Origin: Paulinella micropora
Taxonomy: Eukaryota; Cercozoa; Imbricatea; Euglyphida; Paulinellidae
Assembly: GCA_019918135.1 (NCBI GenBank)
Contig: WBZZ01001180.1
Coordinates: 1 to 64,000, forward strand
Direction: 5' to 3'
DNA: 64,000 bases
Each line of letters opens with the position of its first letter. Position 1 is the stretch's first letter. The notes under the pieces were generated by a model. The model was not told the DNA's origin. It did not search any database and worked only from the letters and a program-made list of their open reading frames with translations. The position numbers were made by a program, and so were the translations under genes. Below are positions 21,795-29,872 of this stretch, piece by piece.

Positions 21795-23064
21795 TATTGA
21801 TCTTCTATGAAGTTAGCGATAATATTGACATTTCCTCCTCCACCAGCAGAGACAGACTTCTGCGTAAAAGTTAATACATCACTCGGCGATAGGTATATAT
21901 CATAACTTCTAAAATTGATTTGTTGAGTTGATTGAGAATTTACATATAGTTTAAAAATTGTTGTTCCGTTTGCGATAGCACTCGCCTTTGTGTCAGTATC
22001 TACAATTGAATACTTAGAATCAACATCTGCAAAACCTGCTCCAGTTAGTGTTCCATTTAATACCATTCTGACAACATTCGACTTAGTATCTTCATTTGTA
22101 ATACTTATCAAAGTTGGATAAACATTTGAATAATTTGTTAAATTAGCACCGCCCGCATCAAATGTTGCTTTATTCCTGATACTAATAATAGGACTTTCAG
22201 TGGTGTTTGCTGCTTTACTTCCTTCCACTTCGTTTGTTATGCTGGTATTAATAGTATTAGTTCCCTCAATGAATAAACTGGCACTCGCTGCTTTAAGAGA
22301 TTGTATTTCAGTCTTTGCATCATTTCTCATTACTGCCGTAAAAGGTAATGTTGTATTTCGCAGGCTTACACCATTATTAGCATTCGCATACTCAATCATA
22401 TGAACTAATTGAAATAATCCTGTTATGGGATTTTCAATATAAAACTTAATAGCACCAAAACCTAAATATTGAAATTGAATTTGAAATACATTTCCTTTGC
22501 TCCAGTCTAAGTTTGGCATAGCATAATTTCCATCGCAAGGGTCGTCCCAGTCTTCTTGGTCAATATAATCTACAGCACCTCCCGCACAATGTGCGATATT
22601 CATTCCTGCTTGATTTTTGTGAAAATAAAATCCATCAACGAGATCATTTCCTATTCCAATAAATGAATAGTAATCTTTTGTATCATCCGTCGTCCATAGA
22701 GCAGTAAAGCGGGCTAGGACACCCATTCCAGTTCTATATTTTATTCTCCTTTTACTTACCAGTCTAGCATCTGCCGTAGCATCAGCAGTTGTTTTCAATT
22801 CAGCCATATTATTCAAAAATGACACAGACGATTTTGTTTCTGTTTTTGTCCATATCCTAGTATTAATTGTATATAGCAGTAGTATTAATTGTAGAAATCT
22901 TTCCATATACAATTAATACTAGGAACTGGTGTTAATTGACCTACTACTGCTTCACCAAAAGCGGTTTTTGAATCATTTGTTTCAACGTGTCCATCATATC
23001 CAACGCTGACATTTATAAATTCGCCGTCAGGATTTTCTGCGATTAAGTTTCTCTGGTGGGACAT
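21794..23064 (-). pseudogene. Putative virion surface protein region of the Polinton
   Basis: Minus strand, the first of the structural block. The N-terminal part near 23064 reads MSHQRNLIAENPDGEFINVS. The middle has a beta-rich segment (GMGVLARFTALWTTDD, then GFYFHKNQAGMNIAH and NVFQIQFQYLGFGAIKFYIE) resembling laminin-G or lectin-like proteins found in large DNA viruses and some Polinton-like viruses. The C-terminus is Ser/Thr/Asn-rich. The role is inferred as an outer virion or attachment protein from position and composition. The reading frame is damaged near its 5' part. Confidence 0.5.
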
Positions 23065-23123
23065 TGTAGGTCTATATTATCAAAAAAATAAATTAACTAT
23101 CAAAATTAATAATTACCTCTTAA

Positions 23124-24571
23124 CTAATAGAAAATATTTGACTTAACCTGAACCTCCCGCTGAGTGATTGCTACACTTACGTGCTGATGAGTATTATTCT
23201 GCGTAGTGCTAATGAACTCCCATCGCCTCTCATTGGAAAGGTCAAGCCCGCTAACTTCATTTTGGTCTTTGCTCCACAGCGGGCGGGTATTATCCCAAGT
23301 ATCAACCCAGAACCAGTTGTATTGATACACATTTGAATTCATCAAAACAGAACCTTCAAGTTTAGGTTTCAAGCACATATAATCTTCAAAACTAGCGGGA
23401 AATATTTCAAATTCCTGAAGTCGTGCCCCGTCAAGTGTGGTGTGAAAACTGGTAGTCTTAGCGTTTGCTCTGTTATCAATATCATAAGCGGTATTCTTGT
23501 TTTCTGTGTTGTTAAAGAGTGTGATAAATTTTCTTCAACCTTTTGCCGTGCCCCCTATCAAAGCGGAGAATAATGTTTTGTGTAGTGGATTGAGCAATGG
23601 AATTTTTATAAACATAAGGATAATCAATATTGAAACTCATACCTTCAGCACTCGCCACCTTTTGTTGAATTGATGAATGACATCGGGATTAGTCTCTACA
23701 GCAAGGAACAAGTTAAGACTAGAAACAGATACATTACCAGCGGCAGCAACAAGCACTCCTCCACCAGGTGACGAAGCATCGTTATTGTAATAATAAATTT
23801 TAGGGGTCTGTTGCCATACAATACGCATATTCAAAATCTCTGGAAACATAATAGTCTTATCAAGGGCGAAAATGGTATTGTAAAGCATACCAAGATTAAT
23901 CGTAACACTGATAGAAGGCTCAGCAGAAGTAACCGAACCACCCGAGAAATACTTAGCCTCATTATATTAACATTAACAAGGCTATAGGTTCCAGCAGTGC
24001 CATCAGATAGAGCAGAATCGTCGTGGCGACGAGCATTTGCACTAGGCACTTTGTAGTATGTTTGAATTGCGTCTCTAGCAGTATCGTAGGCTGCTGCAGT
24101 ATCAATTGCTCGCCTTTCTGCTCTACTACCGATAACAATCTTTCCAGCATTACACTTTTGAAGCATACATCCCGCACCACTTCCATTATCGTGGTTTTCA
24201 AGTGTCAGAAAATCCTTCATAGAAGTTTCAGCCTTCCAAATAATCTTTGTAAAATTACCAACTTCATTTACATCGCACAGATAAACACCGCTACGGGTTT
24301 GAAGTTGAATTTGTCTAATAGGAGCCAGACAATCCATATAGCATTTGTTATAGTTCGCAGCGATTGCTGGTGGGGCATAAGTAAAACTCAAGAAAGAGCG
24401 GGCTAAGTTAAATGGCCTGCTGATAAGGTCAAAGTTGCTTTCTTGTCCTCCTGCGGTAGTAACAGTAATAGCCCCAGCACCTTCTCGCGGAGTTAGTTTA
24501 TTCAAACAATACGAAGCACTGATGTAGTCAGTTCTAGAAAAGTCTAGTTCGCCTCCGTGTTGAGTTGGCAT
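23124..24571 (-). pseudogene. Major capsid protein region of the Polinton, broken
   Basis: Minus strand, opening MPTQHGGELDFSRTDYISAS. Blocks such as SRPFNLARSFLSFTYAPPA, IRQIQLQTRSGVYLCDVNEV, a central MFPEILNMRIVWQQTPKIYY and a C-terminal WFWVDTWDNTRPLWSK are consistent with the double jelly-roll capsid protein of Polintons, as is its place beside the minor capsid gene. Total length is about 480 codons. The assignment rests on position, length and motif style and would need a profile search. The coding region is broken several times. Confidence 0.65.
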
Positions 24572-24657
24572 TTTTTGTTTTTCTTTTTGGTAGTGTAAAT
24601 GAACTAATTCACTGGAATATATTTATAGAAAAAAATAAATAATTCCAAAATAATTAT

Positions 24658-25470
24658 TTATCTCTGTTTCAAAAGATTAAAAAATGATGTAAATAAATTA
24701 AAATAATTAGTCTCTCTGTAAATCAACAATGTCATAACGATACCCAAACCATTAAGATTTATAGCCTGATCGTTTTCGTCTGTAAGATAAAACCGATGCA
24801 CATTATTTGAACTGGCGGATAATTTCTTACCATACTCAGACCCACTTCCGTCGTATATAATGGCTCCAAATGGAATTTCATTCGCCGTGTATATTTCTTG
24901 TAGCACGTGATTATCTCCTTCACCAACTAAGTCCGATTGAAGGTATAAAGTCTTTTCACCAGTTAGAATAATTACGTTCGGCGATTTAACAAAATTATTA
25001 GCGAAGAAATATGTTGAGTTTCTATCAAAACCCATAACCTCGTGAATGCAGGTATCATCATCAAATATAAACCGCGGTTGAATACCTCCGTTATTTGAAA
25101 CACTGAATGTTAATTTGCCATCCTCTGGGTCTATGTTGGTATTATTACTGGATACAACATAAGTATAATTATTTGGGCTGTCTGCGGTTAGCACCTCCAA
25201 CAACTTATTTTTTAGATTGTTCATTGTGTAGTTTCCCTCAGGTATCGTAATTAAAGCCTCATACCCGTCTTCGCTAAGAGTAAAAGTATTATATGGTGAA
25301 GCCACAGAGTAATACGACTTCGGCACATAGATATGAAGAATTTTACAATGTGTGGGATTGTCTAGCCCCTTGATATTGACTTCGTGTGTAAAGTCGCTGT
25401 CTGTGCCAGTTATTCGGTTTTTGCTATTTATGTAATAGATACCAGTCGCACGGCCTCCCTTATAGTCCAT
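24658..25470 (-). CDS. Minor capsid (penton-like) protein of the Polinton (270 aa)
   Basis: Open throughout. MDYKGGRATGIYYINSKNRI is followed by FTHEVNIKG, LHIYVPKSYYSV, ITIPEGNYTMNNLKNKLLEV and LTFSVSNNGG. The opening (residues forming the start of a single jelly-roll, then a G-N-Y-T 'grid' motif before a helix) is typical of the penton/minor capsid protein of Polintons and adintoviruses. It forms vertices of the icosahedral shell in that family. It lies next to the major capsid gene, as usual. Identification is by motif style; confidence is moderate. Confidence 0.65.
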   Translation of the reverse strand: MDYKGGRATGIYYINSKNRITGTDSDFTHEVNIKGLDNPTHCKILHIYVPKSYYSVASPYNTFTLSEDGYEALITIPEGNYTMNNLKNKLLEVLTADSPNNYTYVVSSNNTNIDPEDGKLTFSVSNNGGIQPRFIFDDDTCIHEVMGFDRNSTYFFANNFVKSPNVIILTGEKTLYLQSDLVGEGDNHVLQEIYTANEIPFGAIIYDGSGSEYGKKLSASSNNVHRFYLTDENDQAINLNGLGIVMTLLIYRETNYFNLFTSFFNLLKQR

Positions 25471-25476
25471 GATATA

Positions 25477-25525
25477 GATATTTTAGAATAGCGCTTTCGT
25501 TTCACTCTCGCTTATTCTAAACATC
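25477..25525. promoter_or_regulatory. Boundary hairpin H4 at the minor capsid start
   Basis: GATATTTTAGAATA pairs with TATTCTAAACATC around CGCTTTCGTTTCACTCTCGC. It lies just upstream of the ATG at 25470. Confidence 0.5.
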
Positions 25526-25559
25526 GTTTTTTTATTTTGGAAAAAATTTAATGGGATAC

Positions 25560-25619
25560 GATATTTGTAAAACACACGAAAATGAGTGAAACGAATGAGA
25601 GTGTGGATCTACGAATATC
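25560..25619. terminator. Boundary hairpin H5 at the protease 3' end
   Basis: GATATTTGTA pairs with TACGAATATC, and ACACAC pairs loosely with GTGTGG inside. Its right edge is three bases from the protease stop. Confidence 0.5.
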
Positions 25620-25621
25620 TT

Positions 25622-27145
25622 TTATAAAAAGGTGTCAAAACCATACCCATTCTGTGCTTTTAATTTTTCTGCTTCTTCTTCTTTTAAGTCTGTAAAACCC
25701 GAACTAAACTTAAACATGTTTCCTTTCGCTCGCTCCATTAAAAATCTCATACTATGCCAACCGCACGTGTCTGAGGTGTTTGATTGTTGCTTTACTTGAT
25801 TAACCTTTATTAACAAATAACTATCGGGATGGCTTTTGTCTATTAGTTGTTTCATTTGTTGTTGAAAGTCTTCTGTTGGCTCGTAAAGTGCTAATGGGTC
25901 ATACACTTCAACACTCCTGTCTTTATCTAGACTTATCCATACTGCGATCCAATGAGACCCCGCTTGTTTGTGATTGTCCAAATTCATGATAAATCCGTAT
26001 CGTTTTCTGCTTCCTGGCTTCAACTTGTAAATTTCATCACTGGCTATCGCTCCGAGATACCATCCATATTTTTTCATTATATCATCTATTTCATTAGTCA
26101 TTAAACCGCGACCCTCTCCTTGTAAGGGGACTTGCTCTTGCTGTTGCTCTGGTGTCTCCGCGATGCTCGGGGGTATGGTTGTCTCCTCTTGCTGTTGTTG
26201 CTGTGGCTCCGCAGAACTTGTGCTCTGGTGTGGTGCTACATCTGTCGGTTGTGTCTCCGCTGGTTGTGGATTTGTCATTTCAAATATAAGTTGTTTAGCA
26301 TCTGGAGAATTTTCAAAACGTGGTGGGTCTATTGGCGATAGAGTGCTATTTACAGGAGTTTTTTTTTCTTCATTCTTTTTGCTTTCATTTTTAGCAATCA
26401 TTTTTGTTGTAAATTGTTCTAGTTTATCCCATCCATCTTCTGCCGATGATATGTTTTCAGTGATTTTTTGTGTGTATAACCATCTCTTTAAACTAGTGGC
26501 GTAGTCGTTTGAACCTTTGTTTTTTATTATAGGGATATTAATGCCTGCTTTTTTAAGGTGATTTATTATTGTATTATTTTTCATTTTTTTGACACGTTTT
26601 TTTTTCGTTTTCTCAGAGAACATTTCATCAATAATTCTTCGTCTCTTTTCTTCTTCCAAATCTTTTTCTTGTTTATTTACTTTGTCAGTTATATCACTTA
26701 TTTTTGGGGAAGACGTAGTTGCGGTTTTCTTTGGTTTATTTATAGTTGAAGGGGGATTCGGTTTCGCTATAATCGGCTGTGCAACTGGAGCCGTCAATAA
26801 TCCCTGTCTATGTCGTTGTTCTGCCTGTAGTTCCTGAATAAGTCGTTGTTCCTTCTTCTGTTCCCTAGACTTTTCTTCCTGTCTTTCCTTAATCTCCGCC
26901 AGTTGTCTGTTATGATCCCTTTCATTATTTCATTTAGTTCCTTAGTATCTGCTTTCATTTTTCTTTCTAGCCTCTTCTTCTCCTCTTCTAAATCCTCCCT
27001 TTTCTTCTTTTCCTTTTCTTCCTCGTCATGTATTAACTCATATTTCTTTTGTAAGTTGCTTTGTATCTGGTTTCGGTTCTCGTGTTCAAGACGATTGAAA
27101 TCAGATTTGATTATTTTTTCTCTTGGTTGGCGACTAACCCTTTGC
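25622..27145 (-). pseudogene. Adenain-like cysteine protease region with coiled-coil N-terminus
   Basis: The C-terminal third carries the adenovirus-protease type catalytic set: His in GSHWIAVWI near 25945, Asp in VEVYDPLA near 25905, and Cys in DTCGWHSMRF near 25760 preceded by a Gln-rich QVKQQSN. In the family this enzyme (Ulp1-like fold) matures capsid proteins. Before it come a Gln/Pro/Thr-rich linker and a Lys/Glu-rich coiled-coil stretch extending to about 27140. The catalytic part is open and complete-looking; the coiled-coil end appears damaged. Fusion of a coiled coil to the protease is also known in other Polintons. Confidence 0.75.
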
Positions 27146-27153
27146 GACTTTGG

Positions 27154-27363
27154 CTAATTACCAATATATTTCATAAAAAGTTTAACAATTTGTAATGTGC
27201 TTAAATCATTTGTTTTCTTACCAAAATTAAGATAATATTTTTTACCCTTCTGGATAATATAAGGCCTCCCGCTCTTATTCCTATACACTCGCGGGGGTCT
27301 TACCTTAGCCTTTGATATTTTAGAATTGCGTGATATTTTAGAATTGCGCTTCATGCTTCGCAT
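27154..27363 (-). CDS. Small basic protein (69 aa)
   Basis: Lys/Arg-rich opening with the repeated pair NSKISRNSKISK, then PPRVYRNKSGRPYIIQKGKK, ending in TLQIVKLFMKYIG. Proteins with a conserved 'GRPYI..KGKKYYL' segment occur in Polinton-like viruses and large DNA viruses, where they may be DNA-packing or virion proteins. No function can be assigned from sequence. It lies in the structural block and is transcribed with it. Confidence 0.45.
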   Translation of the reverse strand: MRSMKRNSKISRNSKISKAKVRPPRVYRNKSGRPYIIQKGKKYYLNFGKKTNDLSTLQIVKLFMKYIGN

Positions 27364-27384
27364 TACCGCTTATTCTAAAACATC
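27332..27384. promoter_or_regulatory. Boundary hairpin H6
   Basis: GATATTTTAGAATTG with a TTCTAAAACATC partner around a CGCTTCATGCTTCGC loop. It covers the start of the small basic gene. A tandem copy of its left arm lies at 27314. Confidence 0.45.
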
Positions 27385-27454
27385 TAATTTTTTTTTTAAG
27401 AAAAAAGTAATGGACTATGATATTTCATAATTGAATTTCATTAACTAACCCTTC

Positions 27455-27512
27455 GATGTTTGACAATAAACGAGAATGAGCAAAGCGAATGAGAGTGAAA
27501 TTGTCAAATATC
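27455..27512. terminator. Boundary hairpin H7
   Basis: GATGTTTGACAAT pairs with ATTGTCAAATATC. The loop is AAACGAGAATGAGCAAAGCG, nearly the same as H1. Its edge is two bases from the stop of the next gene. Confidence 0.6.
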
Positions 27513-27513
27513 T

Positions 27514-27834
27514 TCAGCGAAACTTTACAGCACCTCCTCGTTGCTTACCATATCCGAGTTTTGATGCTGTAGCACTAACACTACCTGCGTAAGGCACCCC
27601 AATTCTACTCAATGCCCCCGCAGTTCTAGAGATTACCTTATTATCGCGAAGGAATTTATTAACAGCCAAGGCTGTTTTTCCGACCTTAGCCCAGTTAATC
27701 TTTCCTCCCTTTTGACCACATCCCTTCGTCTTAGTTTTCTTTTTTCCTCCCTTCTGTGGCATTGATGGATTGTATCCGATTTTATATCCTGATGGTTGTG
27801 AAATTATCACTGGTGATACTGGCATATATAACAC
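27514..27834 (-). CDS. Glycine/lysine-rich small virion protein, adenovirus pX/pVI-like
   Basis: About 103-106 residues; ATG at 27825 (MPVSPVIISQPSGYKIGY) is as likely as 27834. It holds a basic run (PQKGGKKKTKTKGCGQKGGK), then a short amphipathic segment (WAKVGKTALAVNKFLRDNKV), and ends GYGKQRGGAVKFR. GG-x sites such as QKGGK and KQRGGA fit adenain-type cleavage, so it may be a substrate of the neighbouring protease. The small DNA-binding or membrane-lytic core proteins of adenoviruses and Polintons have this make-up. The role is inferred. Confidence 0.55.
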   Translation of the reverse strand: MLYMPVSPVIISQPSGYKIGYNPSMPQKGGKKKTKTKGCGQKGGKINWAKVGKTALAVNKFLRDNKVISRTAGALSRIGVPYAGSVSATASKLGYGKQRGGAVKFR

Positions 27835-27861
27835 AGAAAAATAATTATAAAAAATATTATT

Positions 27862-28677
27862 TTACTTAAGACGAAAGTTAAAATTCTTCCGTAATTCATC
27901 ATCAACACTTGAAACATAAAGAAAATTAAATCGTTCCTTTGTTGCTTCGTGATACTTTTGAAGAAAACAATCAAAATCAAAAGATAGGTCTAAATGTTTA
28001 TACACGAGTTCCATTTTGTCCTGAGACTGGCCTGGAAAGATTAATAAATAATCTAACTGCTTAATGGCTTCTGGTCGTAGGTCGTTTAAATACTGGCTTG
28101 ACATAATCACCTTACTTTTATAGTGTCTGTTCTTTTTTAACAAATCACTTACGGACTTGTCTCTTAATCCACTTCCTAAATCGTCCAAAACAAAAACAAC
28201 CTCTGGTGAAATATACTTACTTGGTCTCTCTTTCTTCTCACCTCCTTCTTCTTTTTTCTTTTCCTTTCCAAAGTATAAAAATTGTGGTTTCTCTATTTCC
28301 TCTTCATCTTTGATTTCTCCTTCGTGTTGCTCGTCCTTTCTGTTGAGTTTGTCTAATTCATAATCAATGACATTTACACCATCTGATTTAAGAAAGGTAT
28401 AAATTGCCATTGGGTTTCCCCTGCTCTTAAAGTGTTTCACCATTGCTTTATAAATGTAGTCCTTGTGAATTGTTGAAGCAATAATGACAATACGGGTTTT
28501 TCTGTCTGTCGTCCGTTTCAGTATTTCAAAGAGTGCTGTCGTTTTCCCGCTCTTCTTACGGGCGAGTAGAAATATGTTGGCATATGGCTCATTAAATAAT
28601 TTATAACCTTTCGCCTGTTTATTACCTTCACCCTCTTGTTTTACAGGCTTCACCTTGACATTGTTTATCTTAAGCAT
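27862..28677 (-). CDS. FtsK/HerA-type genome packaging ATPase (271 aa)
   Basis: Walker A is NIFLLARKKSGKTTALFEI near residues 32-50, and Walker B is VVFVLDDLGSG near residues 160-170, followed by a Ser/Gln sensor (VIMSSQYLNDL). Length and motif layout match the packaging ATPase of Polintons and virophages, which pumps element DNA into the capsid. It reads open from ATG 28677. A charged Lys/Glu insertion lies between the Walker motifs. It sits downstream of the capsid genes on the minus strand, as usual in the family. Confidence 0.85.
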   Translation of the reverse strand: MLKINNVKVKPVKQEGEGNKQAKGYKLFNEPYANIFLLARKKSGKTTALFEILKRTTDRKTRIVIIASTIHKDYIYKAMVKHFKSRGNPMAIYTFLKSDGVNVIDYELDKLNRKDEQHEGEIKDEEEIEKPQFLYFGKEKKKEEGGEKKERPSKYISPEVVFVLDDLGSGLRDKSVSDLLKKNRHYKSKVIMSSQYLNDLRPEAIKQLDYLLIFPGQSQDKMELVYKHLDLSFDFDCFLQKYHEATKERFNFLYVSSVDDELRKNFNFRLK

Positions 28678-28689
28678 TGTATATTATTG

Positions 28690-28761
28690 CTTTTCTAAAT
28701 TCACACTTTCGCTTCGCTTTTCGTAAATCTCAAACTCGTTTGAGATATTTTAGAAAATCGT
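28690..28761. promoter_or_regulatory. Boundary hairpin H8 before the ATPase gene
   Basis: CTTTTCTAAA and TTTAGAAAATC arms flank ACACTTTCGCTTCGCTTTTC and a second CTCAAACTCGTTTGAG palindrome. It begins about 13 bases upstream of the ATPase ATG. Confidence 0.5.
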
Positions 28762-28799
28762 CTTTTTGTGGTATATATCTAACTATTAATTTTTTTACG

Positions 28800-28864
28800 A
28801 TGTTTGAGAATAAACGGGATATCTCAAATATATTTGAGATTGGGAGTGAAATTCTCAAACATCA
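28800..28864. terminator. Boundary hairpin H9
   Basis: Perfect 13-base arms, GATGTTTGAGAAT and ATTCTCAAACATC, with an inner CTCAAATATATTTGAG palindrome. Its right arm covers the stop codon at 28862. Confidence 0.65.
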
Positions 28865-29218
28865 GCCTAAAAATTTCAAACACACAACAATTCGTCCCGC
28901 TAAATTTCCTGTATCAATATTTCCGCTGTCGGTTTCAAGGACTTTAAATGTATATTGTCCGTCTGTCCAATTTACTATACCTAAATTATAACTAAGGTTT
29001 GAAATGTTTGCTGTGGTGCTGTCGGAGAATGTGCCGATAATTCCAATTCTATCCATGTAAAGAATTCTGGTTTTGGTTTCCGTCTGGTCGTTATAGTAGT
29101 GAATAAACTTAACATTCATTTTGGTGGGTGTAAATGACATTTGAATGTTCTTGTTGAATGATTTACCCACAAAATCATTGCTTAGAAAAACAATCTTTTG
29201 GTATTTATAGTCAGCCAT
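28862..29218 (-). CDS. Putative small structural protein (118 aa)
   Basis: MADYKYQKIVFLSNDFVGKS opens a beta-rich protein without Cys. The pattern (NVKFIHYYNDQTETKTRILY, then GIVNWTDGQYTFKVLET) suggests a single beta-sandwich. No family is recognised. Position between ATPase and fibre genes suggests a virion component. It appears intact. Confidence 0.45.
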   Translation of the reverse strand: MADYKYQKIVFLSNDFVGKSFNKNIQMSFTPTKMNVKFIHYYNDQTETKTRILYMDRIGIIGTFSDSTTANISNLSYNLGIVNWTDGQYTFKVLETDSGNIDTGNLAGRIVVCLKFLG

Positions 29219-29477
29219 GATTATATTACTGATGATAAACTTTTTAATAACAAAAATATTTTCGCGAACTGCCTGCGACTTTTATAGCAGAGCAAATCAA
29301 ACAAAACGAGATGCGTGTGTTTATTGTATAAAGCAAGGAATAGAAACTAAATTTAAATGTGTGTATAAGCCTATGAGTGATTGGTGTGTTAGTTTTGATG
29401 AAGCCATTCCTTTAATGTGTTCGGGTAGTGATAGTTCATGGTATAAAATACATCTATACGAGTGCTCACTTCTTTAA
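29217..29477 (+). CDS. Doubtful small ORF on the opposite strand (86 aa)
   Basis: Hydrophobic N-terminus (MIILLMINFLITKIF) then a Cys-rich body (CDFYSR, CVYCIK, CVYKPMSDWC). It could be a small secreted or membrane protein with disulphides, read divergently from 28862-29218. It could also be chance, since it is the only plus-strand ORF in the minus-strand structural block. Confidence 0.3.
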   Translation: MIILLMINFLITKIFSRTACDFYSRANQTKRDACVYCIKQGIETKFKCVYKPMSDWCVSFDEAIPLMCSGSDSSWYKIHLYECSLL

Positions 29478-29612
29478 ACTAGAAGGCGATGGAAGGCAGA
29501 TGCCAATCAATAGTGTTAAAATTCCGACATAAGTATTAGCAGCCTCGCACGGCAAGTTCTTCTCAGATAGCCTTACGATACAAAGGGTTATAATGGCAAT
29601 AATGATACCCAT
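29466..29612 (-). CDS. Tiny membrane protein (48 aa), two hydrophobic segments
   Basis: Begins MGIIIAIITLCIVRLSEKNL and continues with a polar hairpin, then TYVGILTLLIGICL. Two hydrophobic stretches with a charged turn suggest a double-spanning membrane peptide. It lies just after the 61-residue gene on the same strand. Small membrane proteins are common in Polintons and virophages. It is short, so chance cannot be excluded. Confidence 0.4.
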   Translation of the reverse strand: MGIIIAIITLCIVRLSEKNLPCEAANTYVGILTLLIGICLPSPSSLKK

Positions 29613-29633
29613 TTGAAATAAGTATTTAATAAG

Positions 29634-29819
29634 TCAGCTGTCGGTTGGTCTGTTTTTTATACAACAACAATTCCAGTTATCTTCCAATTCGTGCTCTACT
29701 TTTTTTTCCTCAGTCTTTAGTTCTACTTCAAGAACACGAGACTTTAATTCTGGAGTTAGTTCGCCATCCATATCCATAATAGGCGGGGGTCTGTGAAGTC
29801 TAGTTGTATTATTTGACAT
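29634..29819 (-). CDS. Small acidic helical protein (61 aa)
   Basis: MSNNTTRLHRPPPIMDMDGE then a Glu/Lys-rich helix (LKSRVLEVELKTEEKKVEHE) and a terminal Cys cluster (NWNCCCIKNR) that could anchor it by acylation. No family is recognised. It lies 34 bases downstream of the fibre gene's stop, on the same strand. Confidence 0.4.
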   Translation of the reverse strand: MSNNTTRLHRPPPIMDMDGELTPELKSRVLEVELKTEEKKVEHELEDNWNCCCIKNRPTDS

Positions 29820-29830
29820 TTGAAAAACCT

Positions 29831-29872
29831 TGATTATCGCTTGCGATAATCAGTTAGGTGTTTCGTGAAACA
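29831..29872. terminator. Two perfect hairpins at the fibre gene 3' end
   Basis: GATTATCGC/GCGATAATC (29831-29850) and GGTGTTTC/GAAACACC (29855-29872) lie back to back at the end of the fibre gene. They differ in sequence from the H-series hairpins. Confidence 0.5.

Noticed and set aside
26132-27157. Plus-strand Phe/Ser/Leu-rich ORFs
   Set aside because: Antisense to the Lys/Glu-rich protease N-terminal region.
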